A DNA stretch of 64,000 bases from an uncultured Paracoccaceae bacterium (GCA_947492475.1 CANLNM010000003.1:124001-188000), one strand, 5' to 3'; counted from the stretch's first letter, positions 29,899-39,380 are shown. Notes: generated from the letters alone by a model not told the origin. Made by a program: numbers and translations.

Positions 29899-31041
29899 GT
29901 GGACAACACCATTAACCCGCCCAAAGCCATTTCGATTCCAGGAAATATCGGCCCGTTCCGCGGCCGACGTCTGCTGGTTGTGCTTGCTCTGTTGGCGCTG
30001 GCCATCTTTCCCGGCGGGCTGGGCACGCTGACCCGCGAATTGATGGTGGATGCCTATGTTCAGGTGTCCTCTTTTGTTGCGGCGACGTTGCTGTTGTTTT
30101 ACGGCGCGGAAAAATTGTTCAAATTTGACATCGGCACGGCACTGGAAAATTCCAAAGGCTGGCAGGTGCCGATTGCATCCCTCATGGGGGCGACGCCGGG
30201 CTGCGGTGGTGCAGTTGTGGTCGTTGCGGCCTATTCATCCGGTCATGTTGGGTTTGGCGCGGTTGTGGCCACGTTGACGGCAACCATGGGCGATGCGGCG
30301 TTTCTGCTGATCGCGGTGCGGCCCGATGCGGCGGCGGTTGTGCTGCCTTTGTCCTTTGCGGTTGGCATCCTGTCGGGCTGGATCGTGGATATCTTGTCAC
30401 GCGGCAAATTTGACGCAGACCCGTCACAACATTGCGAATTGGCCCCCCAGATCGGCAAAACCCGGATCAAAGACTACGCTTATTTTGCCTTTGCCGTTCC
30501 CGGTTTGGTGATCGGAGTGACCCAGATTTTAGGCAAAGATATCTTTGAAATTTACGGTGTTTTGCCCACCATTGTTGGGTTAGCGGGCACGGCTGTTGGG
30601 TTAATCGTGTGGTCCACATCCATCCTGCAGGCGATGACCAACCAAAAGGACAGTACCCTAACCCGGATGACCGAAGAAACGTCGTTTATCTCAATCTGGG
30701 TGATCGGGGCCTATCTGGCCTATGATTATCTGGCCGCCTATGCCGGGCTGGACCTGGAAACGATGTTTCAGTCCGTCGCGCCGTTGCTGCCATTGATTGC
30801 GATTGTGATTGGGTTTGTCCCCGGCTGCGGACCGCAGGTTTTGGTCGCAACGCTGTATATCAATGGCTTGATCCCGTTTTCTGCCCTGCTGGGGAATGCG
30901 ATTTCCAATGATGGCGACGCGCTGTTCCCGGCCATCGCCCTCAACCCCAAAGCTGCATTCTGGGCCACTCTTATCTCGGCTGTGCCTGCATTGGTTCTGG
31001 CATATGGGTTCTACTTCTTTGCCCCTGCGTTCATGAATTGA
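29899..31041 (+). CDS. Putative manganese/heavy-metal exporter (ArsP_2, PF11449-like)
   Basis: 380 residues with about ten membrane helices. Two homologous halves each carry a Pro-Gly-Cys-Gly turn: MGATPGCGGAVVVVAAY and GFVPGCGPQVLVATLY, followed by acidic helices TATMGDAAFLL and ISNDGDALFPA. This repeat is the mark of the putative manganese transporter family formerly called ArsP_2. The Fur/Mur-type box just upstream supports a metal role. Start is GTG at 29899 with AGGTAG upstream. A small MerR regulator follows 54 bases later; a functional link is possible but not shown. Confidence 0.8.
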   Translation: MDNTINPPKAISIPGNIGPFRGRRLLVVLALLALAIFPGGLGTLTRELMVDAYVQVSSFVAATLLLFYGAEKLFKFDIGTALENSKGWQVPIASLMGATPGCGGAVVVVAAYSSGHVGFGAVVATLTATMGDAAFLLIAVRPDAAAVVLPLSFAVGILSGWIVDILSRGKFDADPSQHCELAPQIGKTRIKDYAYFAFAVPGLVIGVTQILGKDIFEIYGVLPTIVGLAGTAVGLIVWSTSILQAMTNQKDSTLTRMTEETSFISIWVIGAYLAYDYLAAYAGLDLETMFQSVAPLLPLIAIVIGFVPGCGPQVLVATLYINGLIPFSALLGNAISNDGDALFPAIALNPKAAFWATLISAVPALVLAYGFYFFAPAFMN

Positions 31042-31095
31042 TCCTGTTGCTCGTCCTGCGCACACGCGCTAGGATTCGCAATAAGGGAGCAATCC

Positions 31096-31467
31096 ATGAC
31101 CGATACGACCAGATTGTCATTCAAAGAAATGTGCGCCAAGTACGACGTGACCCCGCGCACATTACGCTATTATGAATATATCGAACTGCTTTCCCCCGAA
31201 AAGGAAGGCCGGTCACGGTTTTATGGCAGCAAAGAACTGGCGCGGATGACCTTGATCCTGCGCGGGCGCCGCTGGGGATTTTCCCTAGAAGACATCCGCC
31301 AATGGCTATTGATCTATGAACACCAAGGCACCGAAGCCCAGATGCAGGCTTGGGTCGATATGGCCAGCACGCAATTGGTCGAACTCGAAGATCAGCGCCG
31401 CAATCTGAACGAAACCATCGAAGAATTGCGCAATATGCGCGATCAGGTGGCCACTGAGCTGGGCTAA
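31096..31467 (+). CDS. Small MerR-family transcriptional regulator (1)
   Basis: 123 residues: N-terminal winged helix ([26 protein letters not shown]), the LILRGRRWGFSLEDIRQWL second helix pair, and a C-terminal dimerisation coiled coil (~80-120). There is no metal-ligand cysteine set and no effector domain. It is a clear paralogue of the next MerR gene, sharing the VTPRTLR, LILRG and GFSLE blocks. ATG follows AAGGGAG. Likely controls nearby acyl-CoA metabolism genes, by analogy with LiuR-type regulators; inferred. Confidence 0.88.
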   Translation: MTDTTRLSFKEMCAKYDVTPRTLRYYEYIELLSPEKEGRSRFYGSKELARMTLILRGRRWGFSLEDIRQWLLIYEHQGTEAQMQAWVDMASTQLVELEDQRRNLNETIEELRNMRDQVATELG

Positions 31468-31614
31468 CGCACGGCCTGATTCTCTTTGACGGATTGCGGC
31501 GTCGGATTTGAATGGCCCGCGGATTTACGACCTCTCCTTAGGTAACTTTCTTGCGCTTGCCGCGGCGTCACCTTTCCTGACCTTTCGTCAGCTAAAAAAT
31601 GACGCGGCGTTACA

Positions 31615-31630
31615 TTTACGTTAACGTCAC
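31615..31630. promoter_or_regulatory. Candidate MerR (LiuR-like) operator
   Basis: The 10-bp perfect palindrome ACGTTAACGT (31618-31627) sits in a longer near-palindrome, TTTACGTTAACGTCAC. It resembles the operators described for LiuR-type MerR regulators of acyl-CoA catabolism. TTTACG (31615-31620) and TATGAA (31640-31645) would make a promoter with the 19-bp spacer typical of MerR targets. It lies 71 bases before the second MerR gene and the beta-oxidation operon. Confidence 0.5.
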
Positions 31631-31700
31631 CTGTTCTTGTATGAATAGAACAACGCCCCTCATTTAGGTGCATCACGCACAACACGCGAAAGGACGAGGG

Positions 31701-32087
31701 ATGACCACCGCAACGCTAACGATCCGAGAAATGTGCGACGCTTTTGATGTGACACCACGCACCCTGCGCTTTTACGAAGCAAAGGAGCTGTTGTTTCCCA
31801 TTCGGGAAGGCCAGAAACGCCTGTTCACCAAACGCGATCGCGCCCGGCTTAAACTGATCTTAAGAGGAAAGCGCTTTGGCTTCAGCCTCGAAGAGATCCG
31901 CCAACTCTTGGACCTATACGATATGGGCGATCAGCAAGCGACACAGCTGGCCCGCACATTTGAACTGGCCAAAACACATCTGGCCGAAATGAAAGCGCAA
32001 CGTGATGAGCTGTCCGAAGCCATTACCGAGCTCGAAGAACAGATGGATTGGGGCGCCAAGCGGCTCTCTGATTTGCAAACAGTCTAG
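31701..32087 (+). CDS. Small MerR-family transcriptional regulator (2), head of beta-oxidation operon
   Basis: 128 residues: winged helix [40 protein letters not shown], then a long coiled coil rich in Glu and Lys. No effector domain, as in LiuR/SoxR-short types. The ATG at 31701 is preceded by AAAGGACGAGGG. An acyl-CoA dehydrogenase follows within 50 bases, and a palindromic site lies upstream, so it probably regulates itself and the beta-oxidation genes in response to an acyl-CoA. The ligand is inferred. Confidence 0.88.
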   Translation: MTTATLTIREMCDAFDVTPRTLRFYEAKELLFPIREGQKRLFTKRDRARLKLILRGKRFGFSLEEIRQLLDLYDMGDQQATQLARTFELAKTHLAEMKAQRDELSEAITELEEQMDWGAKRLSDLQTV

Positions 32088-32134
32088 GCGCGACGTCACA
32101 GCGTCCGCCGTTGAACACCACCGAGGAGGCCCAC

Positions 32135-33913
32135 ATGCCGAGCTACACCGCACCCGTTAAAGACATGCAATTTGTGTTGCACGAATTGTTGCAGATCAGC
32201 CAAAGCGATATCCCCGGATATAGCGATCTAGAGGCGGATTTCACCTCGGCGATCCTAGAAGAAGCGGGCAAGCTGACCTCTCAGGTTTTGGCGCCGTTGA
32301 ATATCGTTGGCGATACCGAAGGCTGCCGGTTGGAAAACGGCATTGTCTATACGCCCACCGGGTTCAAGGATGCATTTGAGCAAGTCAAAGAAGGCGGATG
32401 GACAGGTCTGGACCTGCCCGAAGAGTTCGGCGGCCAGAACATGCCATATGTGATGGCCACAGCGGTGATGGAAATGTTCAGCGGCTCCAATCAGGCGTTT
32501 TCCATGTATCAGGGCCTGACGCATGGCGCGGTGTCGGCAATTTTGGTCCACGGAACCGACGCACAAAAAGCCACCTATGTGCCTAATATGACGTCCTGCG
32601 AATGGACCGGCACCATGAACCTGACCGAACCCCATTGCGGCACCGATCTGGGCCTGATGCGCACCAAAGCGGAACCTCAGGATGACGGGTCATATAAAAT
32701 CAGCGGTCAGAAAATCTTTATTTCTGCGGGCGACCACGACATGTCCAGCAATGTGATCCATCTGGTGCTGGCCAAAATCCCCGGTGGCCCCGACGGCATC
32801 AAAGGTGTGTCGCTGTTCATCGTGCCCAAATTCAACATCAACGATGATGGCACTGTGGGCGACCGTAACGGCGTATCCGTCGGTAAAATCGAAGAGAAAA
32901 TGGGCATTCACGGCAATTCCACCTGCGTGATGAACTATGACGACGCCAAAGGGTTCCTGCTGGGGGATATGCACAAAGGCATGCGCGCCATGTTCACCAT
33001 GATGAACGAAGCGCGTCTGGGCGTAGGCATGCAAGGCATGGCCCAAGCCGAAGCCGCCTATCAGAACGCCGTGATCTATGCCAAGGACCGCCTGCAGGGC
33101 CGCGATGTGACCGGCGTGAAAAACCCCGATGGTCCGGCCGATCCGTTGATCGTGCACCCCGATATCCGCCGCAACCTGATGGAACAGAAAAGCTTTGTCG
33201 AAGGCGCGCGGGCCTTTCTTTATTGGGGCGCACAACAAATTGATGCAGGCCACCGGGCCAAGGATGCAGATGCCGAAGGCCTGATTTCCCTGCTCACCCC
33301 CGTGATCAAAGGCTTTATGACCGACAAAGGGTTTGAATACGCCGTCGCCGCCCAACAAGTGTTCGGTGGACATGGCTATATCGAGGAATTTGGCATGTCC
33401 CAATTTGCCCGCGATGCCCGGATCACCCAAATCTACGAAGGCGCCAATGGGGTTCAGGCACTGGATCTGGTTGGTCGTAAATTGGCCACCGATGGCGGCA
33501 AACATGTCATGGCCTATTTCGACATGATCAAAACCTGGATCAAAGACAATTCCGGCGACGATGACTTTGATCAGGCGTTCATCAACCCGCTGAAAGACGC
33601 ATCCAAAGCGCTGCAGGCGGCGGGAATGTATTTCATGCAAAACGGCATGAAAAACCCCAACAATGCGCTGTCTGGGTCCTATGATTTCATGCACATGATG
33701 GGTCATGTCACGCTGGGCCTAATGTGGGCAAAAATGGCCAAAGCCGCCCAAACCGCGCTGGATAATGGGGCGTCGGATCGTGAATTCTACGAAACCAAAA
33801 TCGCCACGGGTAAATTCTATATGGCCCGCCAATTGCCCGCCTGCGCCATGCATCTGGCCCGGATCGAAACCGGGGCAGACACCGTTATGGCCCTAGACGC
33901 CGAGAGCTTTTAA
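32135..33913 (+). CDS. Acyl-CoA dehydrogenase, long (DmdC/FadE5-like) type
   Basis: 592 residues, the long form with an extra C-terminal domain. Substrate-side loop [23 protein letters not shown]-binding [12 protein letters not shown], the catalytic-base region [19 protein letters not shown], and [17 protein letters not shown] are all recognisable. It makes trans-2-enoyl-CoA and passes electrons to ETF. The same subfamily includes DmdC, which acts on methylmercaptopropionyl-CoA, so a role in DMSP breakdown cannot be excluded; with thiolase and FadJ in the same run, general fatty-acid oxidation is favoured. ATG at 32135 has GAGGAGG. Confidence 0.92.
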   Translation: MPSYTAPVKDMQFVLHELLQISQSDIPGYSDLEADFTSAILEEAGKLTSQVLAPLNIVGDTEGCRLENGIVYTPTGFKDAFEQVKEGGWTGLDLPEEFGGQNMPYVMATAVMEMFSGSNQAFSMYQGLTHGAVSAILVHGTDAQKATYVPNMTSCEWTGTMNLTEPHCGTDLGLMRTKAEPQDDGSYKISGQKIFISAGDHDMSSNVIHLVLAKIPGGPDGIKGVSLFIVPKFNINDDGTVGDRNGVSVGKIEEKMGIHGNSTCVMNYDDAKGFLLGDMHKGMRAMFTMMNEARLGVGMQGMAQAEAAYQNAVIYAKDRLQGRDVTGVKNPDGPADPLIVHPDIRRNLMEQKSFVEGARAFLYWGAQQIDAGHRAKDADAEGLISLLTPVIKGFMTDKGFEYAVAAQQVFGGHGYIEEFGMSQFARDARITQIYEGANGVQALDLVGRKLATDGGKHVMAYFDMIKTWIKDNSGDDDFDQAFINPLKDASKALQAAGMYFMQNGMKNPNNALSGSYDFMHMMGHVTLGLMWAKMAKAAQTALDNGASDREFYETKIATGKFYMARQLPACAMHLARIETGADTVMALDAESF

Positions 33914-33922
33914 GCTTCTGGT

Positions 33923-33947
33923 TGTTGGGCGCATCCCGCGCCCAACA
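33923..33947 (+). promoter_or_regulatory. Intergenic mRNA hairpin in the beta-oxidation operon
   Basis: TGTTGGGCGC pairs perfectly with GCGCCCAACA over a 5-base loop, 9 bases after the dehydrogenase stop. There is no T-run, so it is more likely an mRNA 3'-end stabiliser or partial attenuator between genes than a strong terminator. Confidence 0.6.
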
Positions 33948-33965
33948 CACCCAAAGGAGAGCTAA

Positions 33966-34178
33966 ATGCCCAAACGTTTCCGCCTCACCCGCCGCTTTCC
34001 GGTCGCCATGACCGAAGATGGCTATCGTCGCCTGCGCCGTTTTTCCCAAGAGGCCGGTCTGGACGAAGGCGAAGCCCTGTCATTTCTGTTTGAAAATTTC
34101 GACAGCATTCTGGACGAAGAAACCTTTGGCATCAAACTGCGCGCCTTTAATTCCGAGCTGGAGGCCCGCAAACGATGA
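33966..34178 (+). CDS. Small basic conserved protein in the beta-oxidation operon
   Basis: 70 residues, no signal peptide or membrane segment. The first 25 residues are very basic (MPKRFRLTRRFPVAMTEDGYRRLRRFS); then a helical, acidic part (GLDEGEALSFLFENFDSILDEETFG). The pattern of a basic strand followed by two helices is reminiscent of ribbon-helix-helix proteins, but I cannot confirm it. AAAGGAGAG lies 6 bases before the ATG, so it is surely translated. Confidence 0.7.
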   Translation: MPKRFRLTRRFPVAMTEDGYRRLRRFSQEAGLDEGEALSFLFENFDSILDEETFGIKLRAFNSELEARKR

Positions 34179-34305
34179 TTTCTACTGAGTATACCGCCCA
34201 GAAAGCAGCATCGGGCCCGCAGTCCACACCGCGTTTATCACGCTTTGGTGGCCTACATCCTCAGCCGCGCTGCCTAAAATCATTTCTCAGCTCAAAGGTT
34301 ATTCA

Positions 34306-34941
34306 ATGATGAAACTCTATTGTTTTGGAGAAAGCGGCCATTCCTACAAAGTCGCCCTAGCGCTGACCCTATCCGGTACAAAATGGCAGGCCGAGCATGT
34401 TGATTTTTTCAACGGTGCCGCCCGCAGCGACGATTATAAGGAAAATATCAACGAAATGGGCGAATGCCCGGTTTTGGTAGATGGCAAACATACGTTGTCC
34501 CAATCCGGGGTCATTCTGGATTATCTGTCTGACAAAACCGGGCAATTTGGCGGCGAAACAGCAGATGAAAAACGCGAAGTTTTGCGCTGGATTCTATGGG
34601 ACAATCACAAATTCAGTGCCATGATCGGCATGACCCGGTTTCTGTTAAATTTCCTGTCCGAAAAACACCGCCCCGCCGAAGTGATTGCATTCAATCAGGG
34701 CCGGATCAAATCCGCCATGGCGGTGCTGGATACCCATTTGACGGGACGTGACTTTGTGGTGGGCCGTAACGTCACCAATGCAGATATCAGCCTGTGTTCT
34801 TATCTGTATTACCCAGAGACCTGCGGTGTCGATGTCGCGCAATACCCCAATATTGTCGCGTGGTTAGACCGCATCAAAGCCCTGCCCAATTGGCAGGCCC
34901 CGTATGACCTAATGCAACCCGCGTTTCAGCGCGGGCAGTGA
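34306..34941 (+). CDS. Glutathione S-transferase family protein
   Basis: 211 residues. The N-terminal thioredoxin-like domain has the cis-proline region CPVLVDGKHTLSQSGVILDYL (V-L-V-D-G rather than P-x-L), and the C-terminal all-helical domain ends with NITADISLCSYLYYPE-like sequence (NVTNADISLCSYL). Starts with two ATGs. The first residues after LYCFGESGHSYK carry a serine at the usual active-site place. It sits between the small basic protein and the thiolase in the beta-oxidation run; its role there is unknown, perhaps detoxification of enoyl intermediates (inference). Confidence 0.88.
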   Translation: MMKLYCFGESGHSYKVALALTLSGTKWQAEHVDFFNGAARSDDYKENINEMGECPVLVDGKHTLSQSGVILDYLSDKTGQFGGETADEKREVLRWILWDNHKFSAMIGMTRFLLNFLSEKHRPAEVIAFNQGRIKSAMAVLDTHLTGRDFVVGRNVTNADISLCSYLYYPETCGVDVAQYPNIVAWLDRIKALPNWQAPYDLMQPAFQRGQ

Positions 34942-34952
34942 GGAGAGCATGT

Positions 34953-36164
34953 ATGCAAGACGCCTATATCTATGACGCCCTACGCACCCCAAGGGGTAAG
35001 GGGCGCAAGGATGGATCGCTTCACGAAGTGACCAGCCTGCGGTTGTCAGCGGTGACGCTGAACGCCCTAAAAGAACGCAATGGTCTGGATGGCCATGCGG
35101 TCGAGGATGTGATCTGGGGCAATGCGACCCAAGTCATGGAACAAGGCGGCTGTCTGGCCCGCACCGCGGTGCTGGCGTCGGATTTGGACGAACGCATTCC
35201 GGGTCTGTCGATCAACCGGTTCTGCGCCTCTGGCATGGAGGCCGTCAATCTGGCCGCCAATCAGGTCCGCGGTGGCGCCGGTCAGGGCTATATCGCCGGT
35301 GGCGTCGAATGCATGAGCCGCGTGGTCATGGGATCAGACGGGGCGGCGGTGGCTGTGGATCCTACCGTGTCCATGGAACAAAACTTTGTTCCACAAGGTA
35401 TTTCCGCCGATATCATCGCAACTGAGTACGGGATTTCGCGCGATGACGCCGATGCCTTTGCGGTCGAAAGCCAAAAACGTGCCGCCGCCGCATGGGACGC
35501 AGGCCATTTCAAAAACTCCGTGATTTCGGTCAAGGATGTGAACGGTCTGACCATTCTGGATCATGACGAATATATGCGTCCGGGCACCGATATGCAGACC
35601 TTGGGCGGGTTGAAACCTGCGTTTAAGGATCAGGGCGAAGTCATGCCCGGTTTCGACAAAATCGCCTTGATGAAATACCCGCATCTGGAATCGATCAATC
35701 ACATTCACCACGCTGGCAACAGTTCCGGCATCGTGGATGGCGCGGCAGGCATCCTGATCGGGTCCAAGGAATTTGGCGAAGCCCACGGGCTGAAACCCCG
35801 CGCTGTGATCCGTGCGACGGCGAAAATCGGCACTGATCCGACGATCATGCTGACCGGGCCAGTGCCCGTGACCGAAAAAATCCTGGCCGATTCAGGCATG
35901 TCGATCAGCGACATTGACCTGTTTGAGGTCAACGAGGCGTTTTCATCCGTGGTTTTGCGGTTCATGCAGGCGTTCAACGTGGATCATTCCAAACTGAACG
36001 TGAATGGCGGCGCGATTGCCATGGGGCATCCTTTGGGCGCGTCGGGCGCGATCATCATCGGCACCCTATTGGATGAACTGGAACGCACCGGCAAAGGCAC
36101 CGGGCTGGCGACGCTTTGTGTGGCATCCGGCATGGGTGCGGCCACGATCATCGAACGGGTGTAA
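34953..36164 (+). CDS. Acetyl-CoA acyltransferase (thiolase)
   Basis: 403 residues, full-length thiolase. The nucleophilic cysteine is in NRFCASGMEAVNLAANQV; the C-terminal acid/base segment GGAIAMGHPLGASGA holds the catalytic His, and LCVASGMGAATIIERV the second Cys. It performs the last step of beta-oxidation or acetoacetyl-CoA formation. The GST stop overlaps an earlier in-frame start; ATG at 34953 with GAGGAG is preferred. In the same run as FadJ, so the degradative role (FadA/FadI-like) is favoured. Confidence 0.95.
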   Translation: MQDAYIYDALRTPRGKGRKDGSLHEVTSLRLSAVTLNALKERNGLDGHAVEDVIWGNATQVMEQGGCLARTAVLASDLDERIPGLSINRFCASGMEAVNLAANQVRGGAGQGYIAGGVECMSRVVMGSDGAAVAVDPTVSMEQNFVPQGISADIIATEYGISRDDADAFAVESQKRAAAAWDAGHFKNSVISVKDVNGLTILDHDEYMRPGTDMQTLGGLKPAFKDQGEVMPGFDKIALMKYPHLESINHIHHAGNSSGIVDGAAGILIGSKEFGEAHGLKPRAVIRATAKIGTDPTIMLTGPVPVTEKILADSGMSISDIDLFEVNEAFSSVVLRFMQAFNVDHSKLNVNGGAIAMGHPLGASGAIIIGTLLDELERTGKGTGLATLCVASGMGAATIIERV

Positions 36165-36281
36165 TCTAACATGCGCATCGCATTTCCCTTCGTCTCTTTT
36201 CAGGATGCTGCGGATCTAAGATGCGATTTTATCAATAGAAAGGTGGGACTTCTTCAACAGCTCCGGCTAGTGTTAAGCAGA

Positions 36282-36707
36282 ATGAAAACGGCTGAGGAAA
36301 TATATCAAAGCGTGCTGGATGGCACGCGCACCCCTCTTTTGGAGGGGAATTTCCAAGCATTCCGTCGTTTCATTGCCCTGCCCCATTCCATTTCTACACG
36401 GATGGGCACGGTGACAATGCACACCGAAAAGCATCTGGAATCGACGTTCCAGACGTTTCACACATCCCTCAAAGATCAGCGGGTCACCGACTATATCCGC
36501 ACAACGATCTGGGCGAAATTTGTGAATGACACGCTTATCCAAGGTGCACATTCCTGCTTGATGATCAGCGGATCTACCGAAGTTGCCCCGGCTTACGGCA
36601 ATGAAATGTCACTGGAATTTGACGGGGAAACATGGCGTGTCGCCAGTTCCGTCAGTTCGGTTGCCAATATCCAATGGCCAACCATCGCCCCAGTGTCACC
36701 TAGGTAA
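36282..36707 (+). CDS. Hypothetical protein, possible NTF2-like fold
   Basis: 141 residues from the ATG at 36282. The open frame continues up to an ATG at 36171, but the extra 37 residues (many Arg/Leu, unlike the rest) look non-coding and neither start has a strong ribosome site. The segment LLEGNFQAFRRFIALPHSI plus a late strand set (GNEMSLEFDGETWRVASSVS) suggests a SnoaL/NTF2-like alpha-beta cone, similar in style to small proteins found in roseobacters. No catalytic motif is visible. It interrupts the thiolase-FadJ pair; the gap after it holds a short hairpin, ACGGGC/GCCCGT. Confidence 0.55.
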   Translation: MKTAEEIYQSVLDGTRTPLLEGNFQAFRRFIALPHSISTRMGTVTMHTEKHLESTFQTFHTSLKDQRVTDYIRTTIWAKFVNDTLIQGAHSCLMISGSTEVAPAYGNEMSLEFDGETWRVASSVSSVANIQWPTIAPVSPR

Positions 36708-36752
36708 ACCGAATACGGGCTGCGGCCCGTTCAGCAGGGAAGAACACAAATT

Positions 36753-38948
36753 ATGAGTGACTTCAGCTATGAAATGGACGGCGATGGCGTCGTAACCATC
36801 ACGTGGGATACAGTCGGGAAATCGATGAATGTCATGTCTTTGCAGGGGTTTAGCGACCTAAGCGACATGATCGACCGCGCCTTGGCCGATGATGCCGCCA
36901 AAGGTGTGATCATCACATCCGGCAAAAAAGGGTCCTTTGCAGGCGGGATGGATTTGAACATCATCGCCAAAATGAAAGAAAGCGCAGGCGACGATCCGGC
37001 CCGCGGCCTGTTTGACGGCGTGATGGATATGCATGGTGTGCTGCGCAAAATCGAACGCGCGGGCATGGATCCCAAAACCAACAAAGGCGGCAAACCCATC
37101 GCCTGCGTGCTGCCGGGCACCGCTCTTGGCATCGGGCTTGAGGTGCCTTTGTCGTGCCATCGCATTTTTGCGGCCGACAATCCCAAAGCCAAAATCGGCC
37201 TGCCAGAAATCATGGTCGGGATTTTCCCCGGTGCCGGTGGGACCACCCGTTTGGTGCGCAAAATGGGCGCCATGGCCGCGTCACCGTTCCTGTTGCAGGG
37301 CAAATTGTCCGATCCCAAGAAAGCCAAGGCCGCGGGCATCATCGACGAAGTGTCCGACGATCCGATGGCGGATGCGCGTGCCTGGGTTCTGTCAGAGCCA
37401 AAAATCGTCAAACCATGGGACGAAAAGGGCTATAAAATGCCCGGTGGCGCGCCCTATCACCCGGCTGGATTCATGACCTTTGTTGGCGCATCCGCGATGG
37501 TCAATGGCAACACAATGGGCGTCTATCCCGCCGCCAAAGCGCTGCTGAGCGCCGTCTATGAAGGCGCGATGGTGCCGTTTGACACAGCTCTGAAAATTGA
37601 GGCGCGCTGGTTCACCAATGTGCTGATGAACCCATCATCCTCTGCGATGATCCGCAGCCTGTTCATCAACAAAGAGGCCTTGGAAAAAGGCGCAAATCGC
37701 CCGGCTATTGACGATCAATCCGTCAAAAAGGTCGGCGTTCTGGGCGCGGGCATGATGGGCGCTGGCATTGCGCTGGTTTCTGCTAAGGTTGGCATCGACG
37801 TGGTGCTGATCGACCAAACCCAAGAGGCCGCAGATCGCGGCAAAGCCTATTGCGAAACCTATTTTGACAAAGGCGTGGCACGCAAAAAAGTGACGTCCGA
37901 GCAAAAAGATAAGGCGCTAGGCCTGATCAATGCCACCTCTAATCTAGATGCGCTAAAGGGATGCGATCTGATCGTTGAGGCGGTGTTCGAAGACGTCACA
38001 GTCAAGGCGGAAATGACCCAAAAGGTCGAAGCGATTGTCGGTGAAGACTGTATTTTCGCCACCAACACATCGACTTTGCCGATCACCGAATTGGCCAAAG
38101 CGTCCAAACGTCCTGAGCAATTCATCGGCATTCATTTCTTTAGCCCTGTTGAAAAAATGATGCTGGTTGAAATCATCAAAGGCGCCGATAGCGGGGATCG
38201 GGCGGTGGCGAAATCGCTGGATTACGTCCGCCAGATCAAGAAAACCCCAATTGTTGTGAATGACGAACGGTTTTTCTATGCCAATCGCTGCATCATTCCC
38301 TACATCAACGAAGGCATTCGGATGGTGAAAGAGGGCGTGGAACCTGCGCTGATCGAAAACGCGGCCAAGCTGGTTGGCATGCCGTTGGGACCGCTGCAAT
38401 TGACCGATGAAACCTCGATTGATCTGGGTGTGAAAATCGCCAAAGCCACAAAACTGGCGATGGGGGATGCCTATCCGAACGAACAAGTCGACGAAGTGCT
38501 GTTCTGGATGTTTGACGAAGGCCGGCTGGGTCGCAAATCCAAATCCGGGTTCTATGCCTATGATGACAAAGGCAAACGTCAGGGTCTATGGGACGGTTTG
38601 ACCGCCAAATACCCCGTGGCGGACGATCAGCCTGACCTGACCGAAGTGCAGCATCGCCTGCTTTTTGCCCAAGTGTTGGAAGCGGTGCGCGCCCTAGAAG
38701 AAGGCGTGCTGGAAGACATCCGCGAAGGCGATGTGGGCGCTATTCTGGGCTGGGGTTTTGCCCCGTGGTCGGGTGGGCCGTTCAGCTGGCTTGATATACT
38801 GGGCACGCCTTATGCGGCGGAACGCTGTGATCAATTGGCTGCAACTTATGGCGACCGGTTTGCCTGTCCTGATCTGCTGCGCGACATGGCTGCCAAAGGC
38901 CAATCGTTCTACGGCCGCTTTGGTCCAGAGGCAAAATCAGCCGCCTAA
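36753..38948 (+). CDS. fadJ: Fused enoyl-CoA hydratase / 3-hydroxyacyl-CoA dehydrogenase
   Basis: 731 residues. Residues ~1-210 form a crotonase domain with the catalytic glutamates in GTALGIGLEVPLSCH and GLPEIMVGIFPGAGGTTRL. From ~325 the NAD-binding Rossmann domain begins VGVLGAGMMGAGIAL, and the 3-hydroxyacyl-CoA dehydrogenase domain continues with FIGIHFFSPVEKMMLVEII (catalytic His). It catalyses the two middle steps of beta-oxidation. FadB and FadJ are hard to tell apart; the symbol reflects length and the roseobacter habit of calling this gene fadJ. Last gene of the operon, followed by a terminator. Confidence 0.95.
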   Translation: MSDFSYEMDGDGVVTITWDTVGKSMNVMSLQGFSDLSDMIDRALADDAAKGVIITSGKKGSFAGGMDLNIIAKMKESAGDDPARGLFDGVMDMHGVLRKIERAGMDPKTNKGGKPIACVLPGTALGIGLEVPLSCHRIFAADNPKAKIGLPEIMVGIFPGAGGTTRLVRKMGAMAASPFLLQGKLSDPKKAKAAGIIDEVSDDPMADARAWVLSEPKIVKPWDEKGYKMPGGAPYHPAGFMTFVGASAMVNGNTMGVYPAAKALLSAVYEGAMVPFDTALKIEARWFTNVLMNPSSSAMIRSLFINKEALEKGANRPAIDDQSVKKVGVLGAGMMGAGIALVSAKVGIDVVLIDQTQEAADRGKAYCETYFDKGVARKKVTSEQKDKALGLINATSNLDALKGCDLIVEAVFEDVTVKAEMTQKVEAIVGEDCIFATNTSTLPITELAKASKRPEQFIGIHFFSPVEKMMLVEIIKGADSGDRAVAKSLDYVRQIKKTPIVVNDERFFYANRCIIPYINEGIRMVKEGVEPALIENAAKLVGMPLGPLQLTDETSIDLGVKIAKATKLAMGDAYPNEQVDEVLFWMFDEGRLGRKSKSGFYAYDDKGKRQGLWDGLTAKYPVADDQPDLTEVQHRLLFAQVLEAVRALEEGVLEDIREGDVGAILGWGFAPWSGGPFSWLDILGTPYAAERCDQLAATYGDRFACPDLLRDMAAKGQSFYGRFGPEAKSAA

Positions 38949-38967
38949 TCAGCGCGTAAACGTTTGA

Positions 38968-39003
38968 AAAAAAAGAAGGTCGCCTTTCGGGGCGGCCTTT
39001 TAT
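38968..39003 (+). terminator. Terminator of the beta-oxidation operon
   Basis: AAGGTCGCC (38976-38984) pairs with GGCGGCCTT (38991-38999), one G-U, followed by TTTATTTT and preceded by an A-run. It follows the fadJ stop by 28 bases. Confidence 0.88.
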
Positions 39004-39011
39004 TTTGGGGA

Positions 39012-39380
39012 TCATGCCTGATCATATGCCGCGCGTGACTGGCGAATTTGGTCATGATTTGCCGCCGCCCAAAGGGTCAAATCTTTGATCCGTTGCATCA
39101 AATCCAGCCCCAATTCCGTCAATTCATAATGCACAGCGACGGGGGGGCCGGGGGTGACGGTGCGGGTTAAAAATCCGTCCCGTTCCAATCCACGCAGGTT
39201 TTCTGTCAGCACGCGCTGGGTGACTTCTCCGATGGTGCGTTTCAATTCACCAAATCGCAGCGCCCCATCTTCGAGCACCAGCAGGATCAACATTTGCCAT
39301 TTGCCGGTCACCTTGGACAGGACCTGACGGATTGGGCAATTTTCGACCTCTTCTTTGGTCAAGGCGGTTACTGGAAGCAT
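39012..39380 (-). CDS. HxlR-family transcriptional regulator
   Basis: 122 residues: CPIRQVLSKVTGKWQMLILLVLEDG is the HxlR signature with its cysteine, followed by the wing LTRTVTPGPPVAVHYELTELG. HxlR proteins are redox- or ligand-sensing repressors that often control the gene facing them. ATG at 39380 has AAAGGA; longer starts reach into the divergent promoter and are rejected. Divergent from the SnoaL-like gene, with a two-copy direct repeat between them as candidate operator. Confidence 0.9.
   Translation of the reverse strand: MLPVTALTKEEVENCPIRQVLSKVTGKWQMLILLVLEDGALRFGELKRTIGEVTQRVLTENLRGLERDGFLTRTVTPGPPVAVHYELTELGLDLMQRIKDLTLWAAANHDQIRQSRAAYDQA

Noticed and set aside
36171..36281. Longer N-terminus for the NTF2-like protein
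   Set aside because: The extra 37 residues are Arg/Leu-rich and unlike the rest; there is no strong ribosome site before either start, so the shorter form is given.
36715..36730. Hairpin ACGGGC/GCCCGT before fadJ
   Set aside because: Only six pairs and no T-run; likely incidental.
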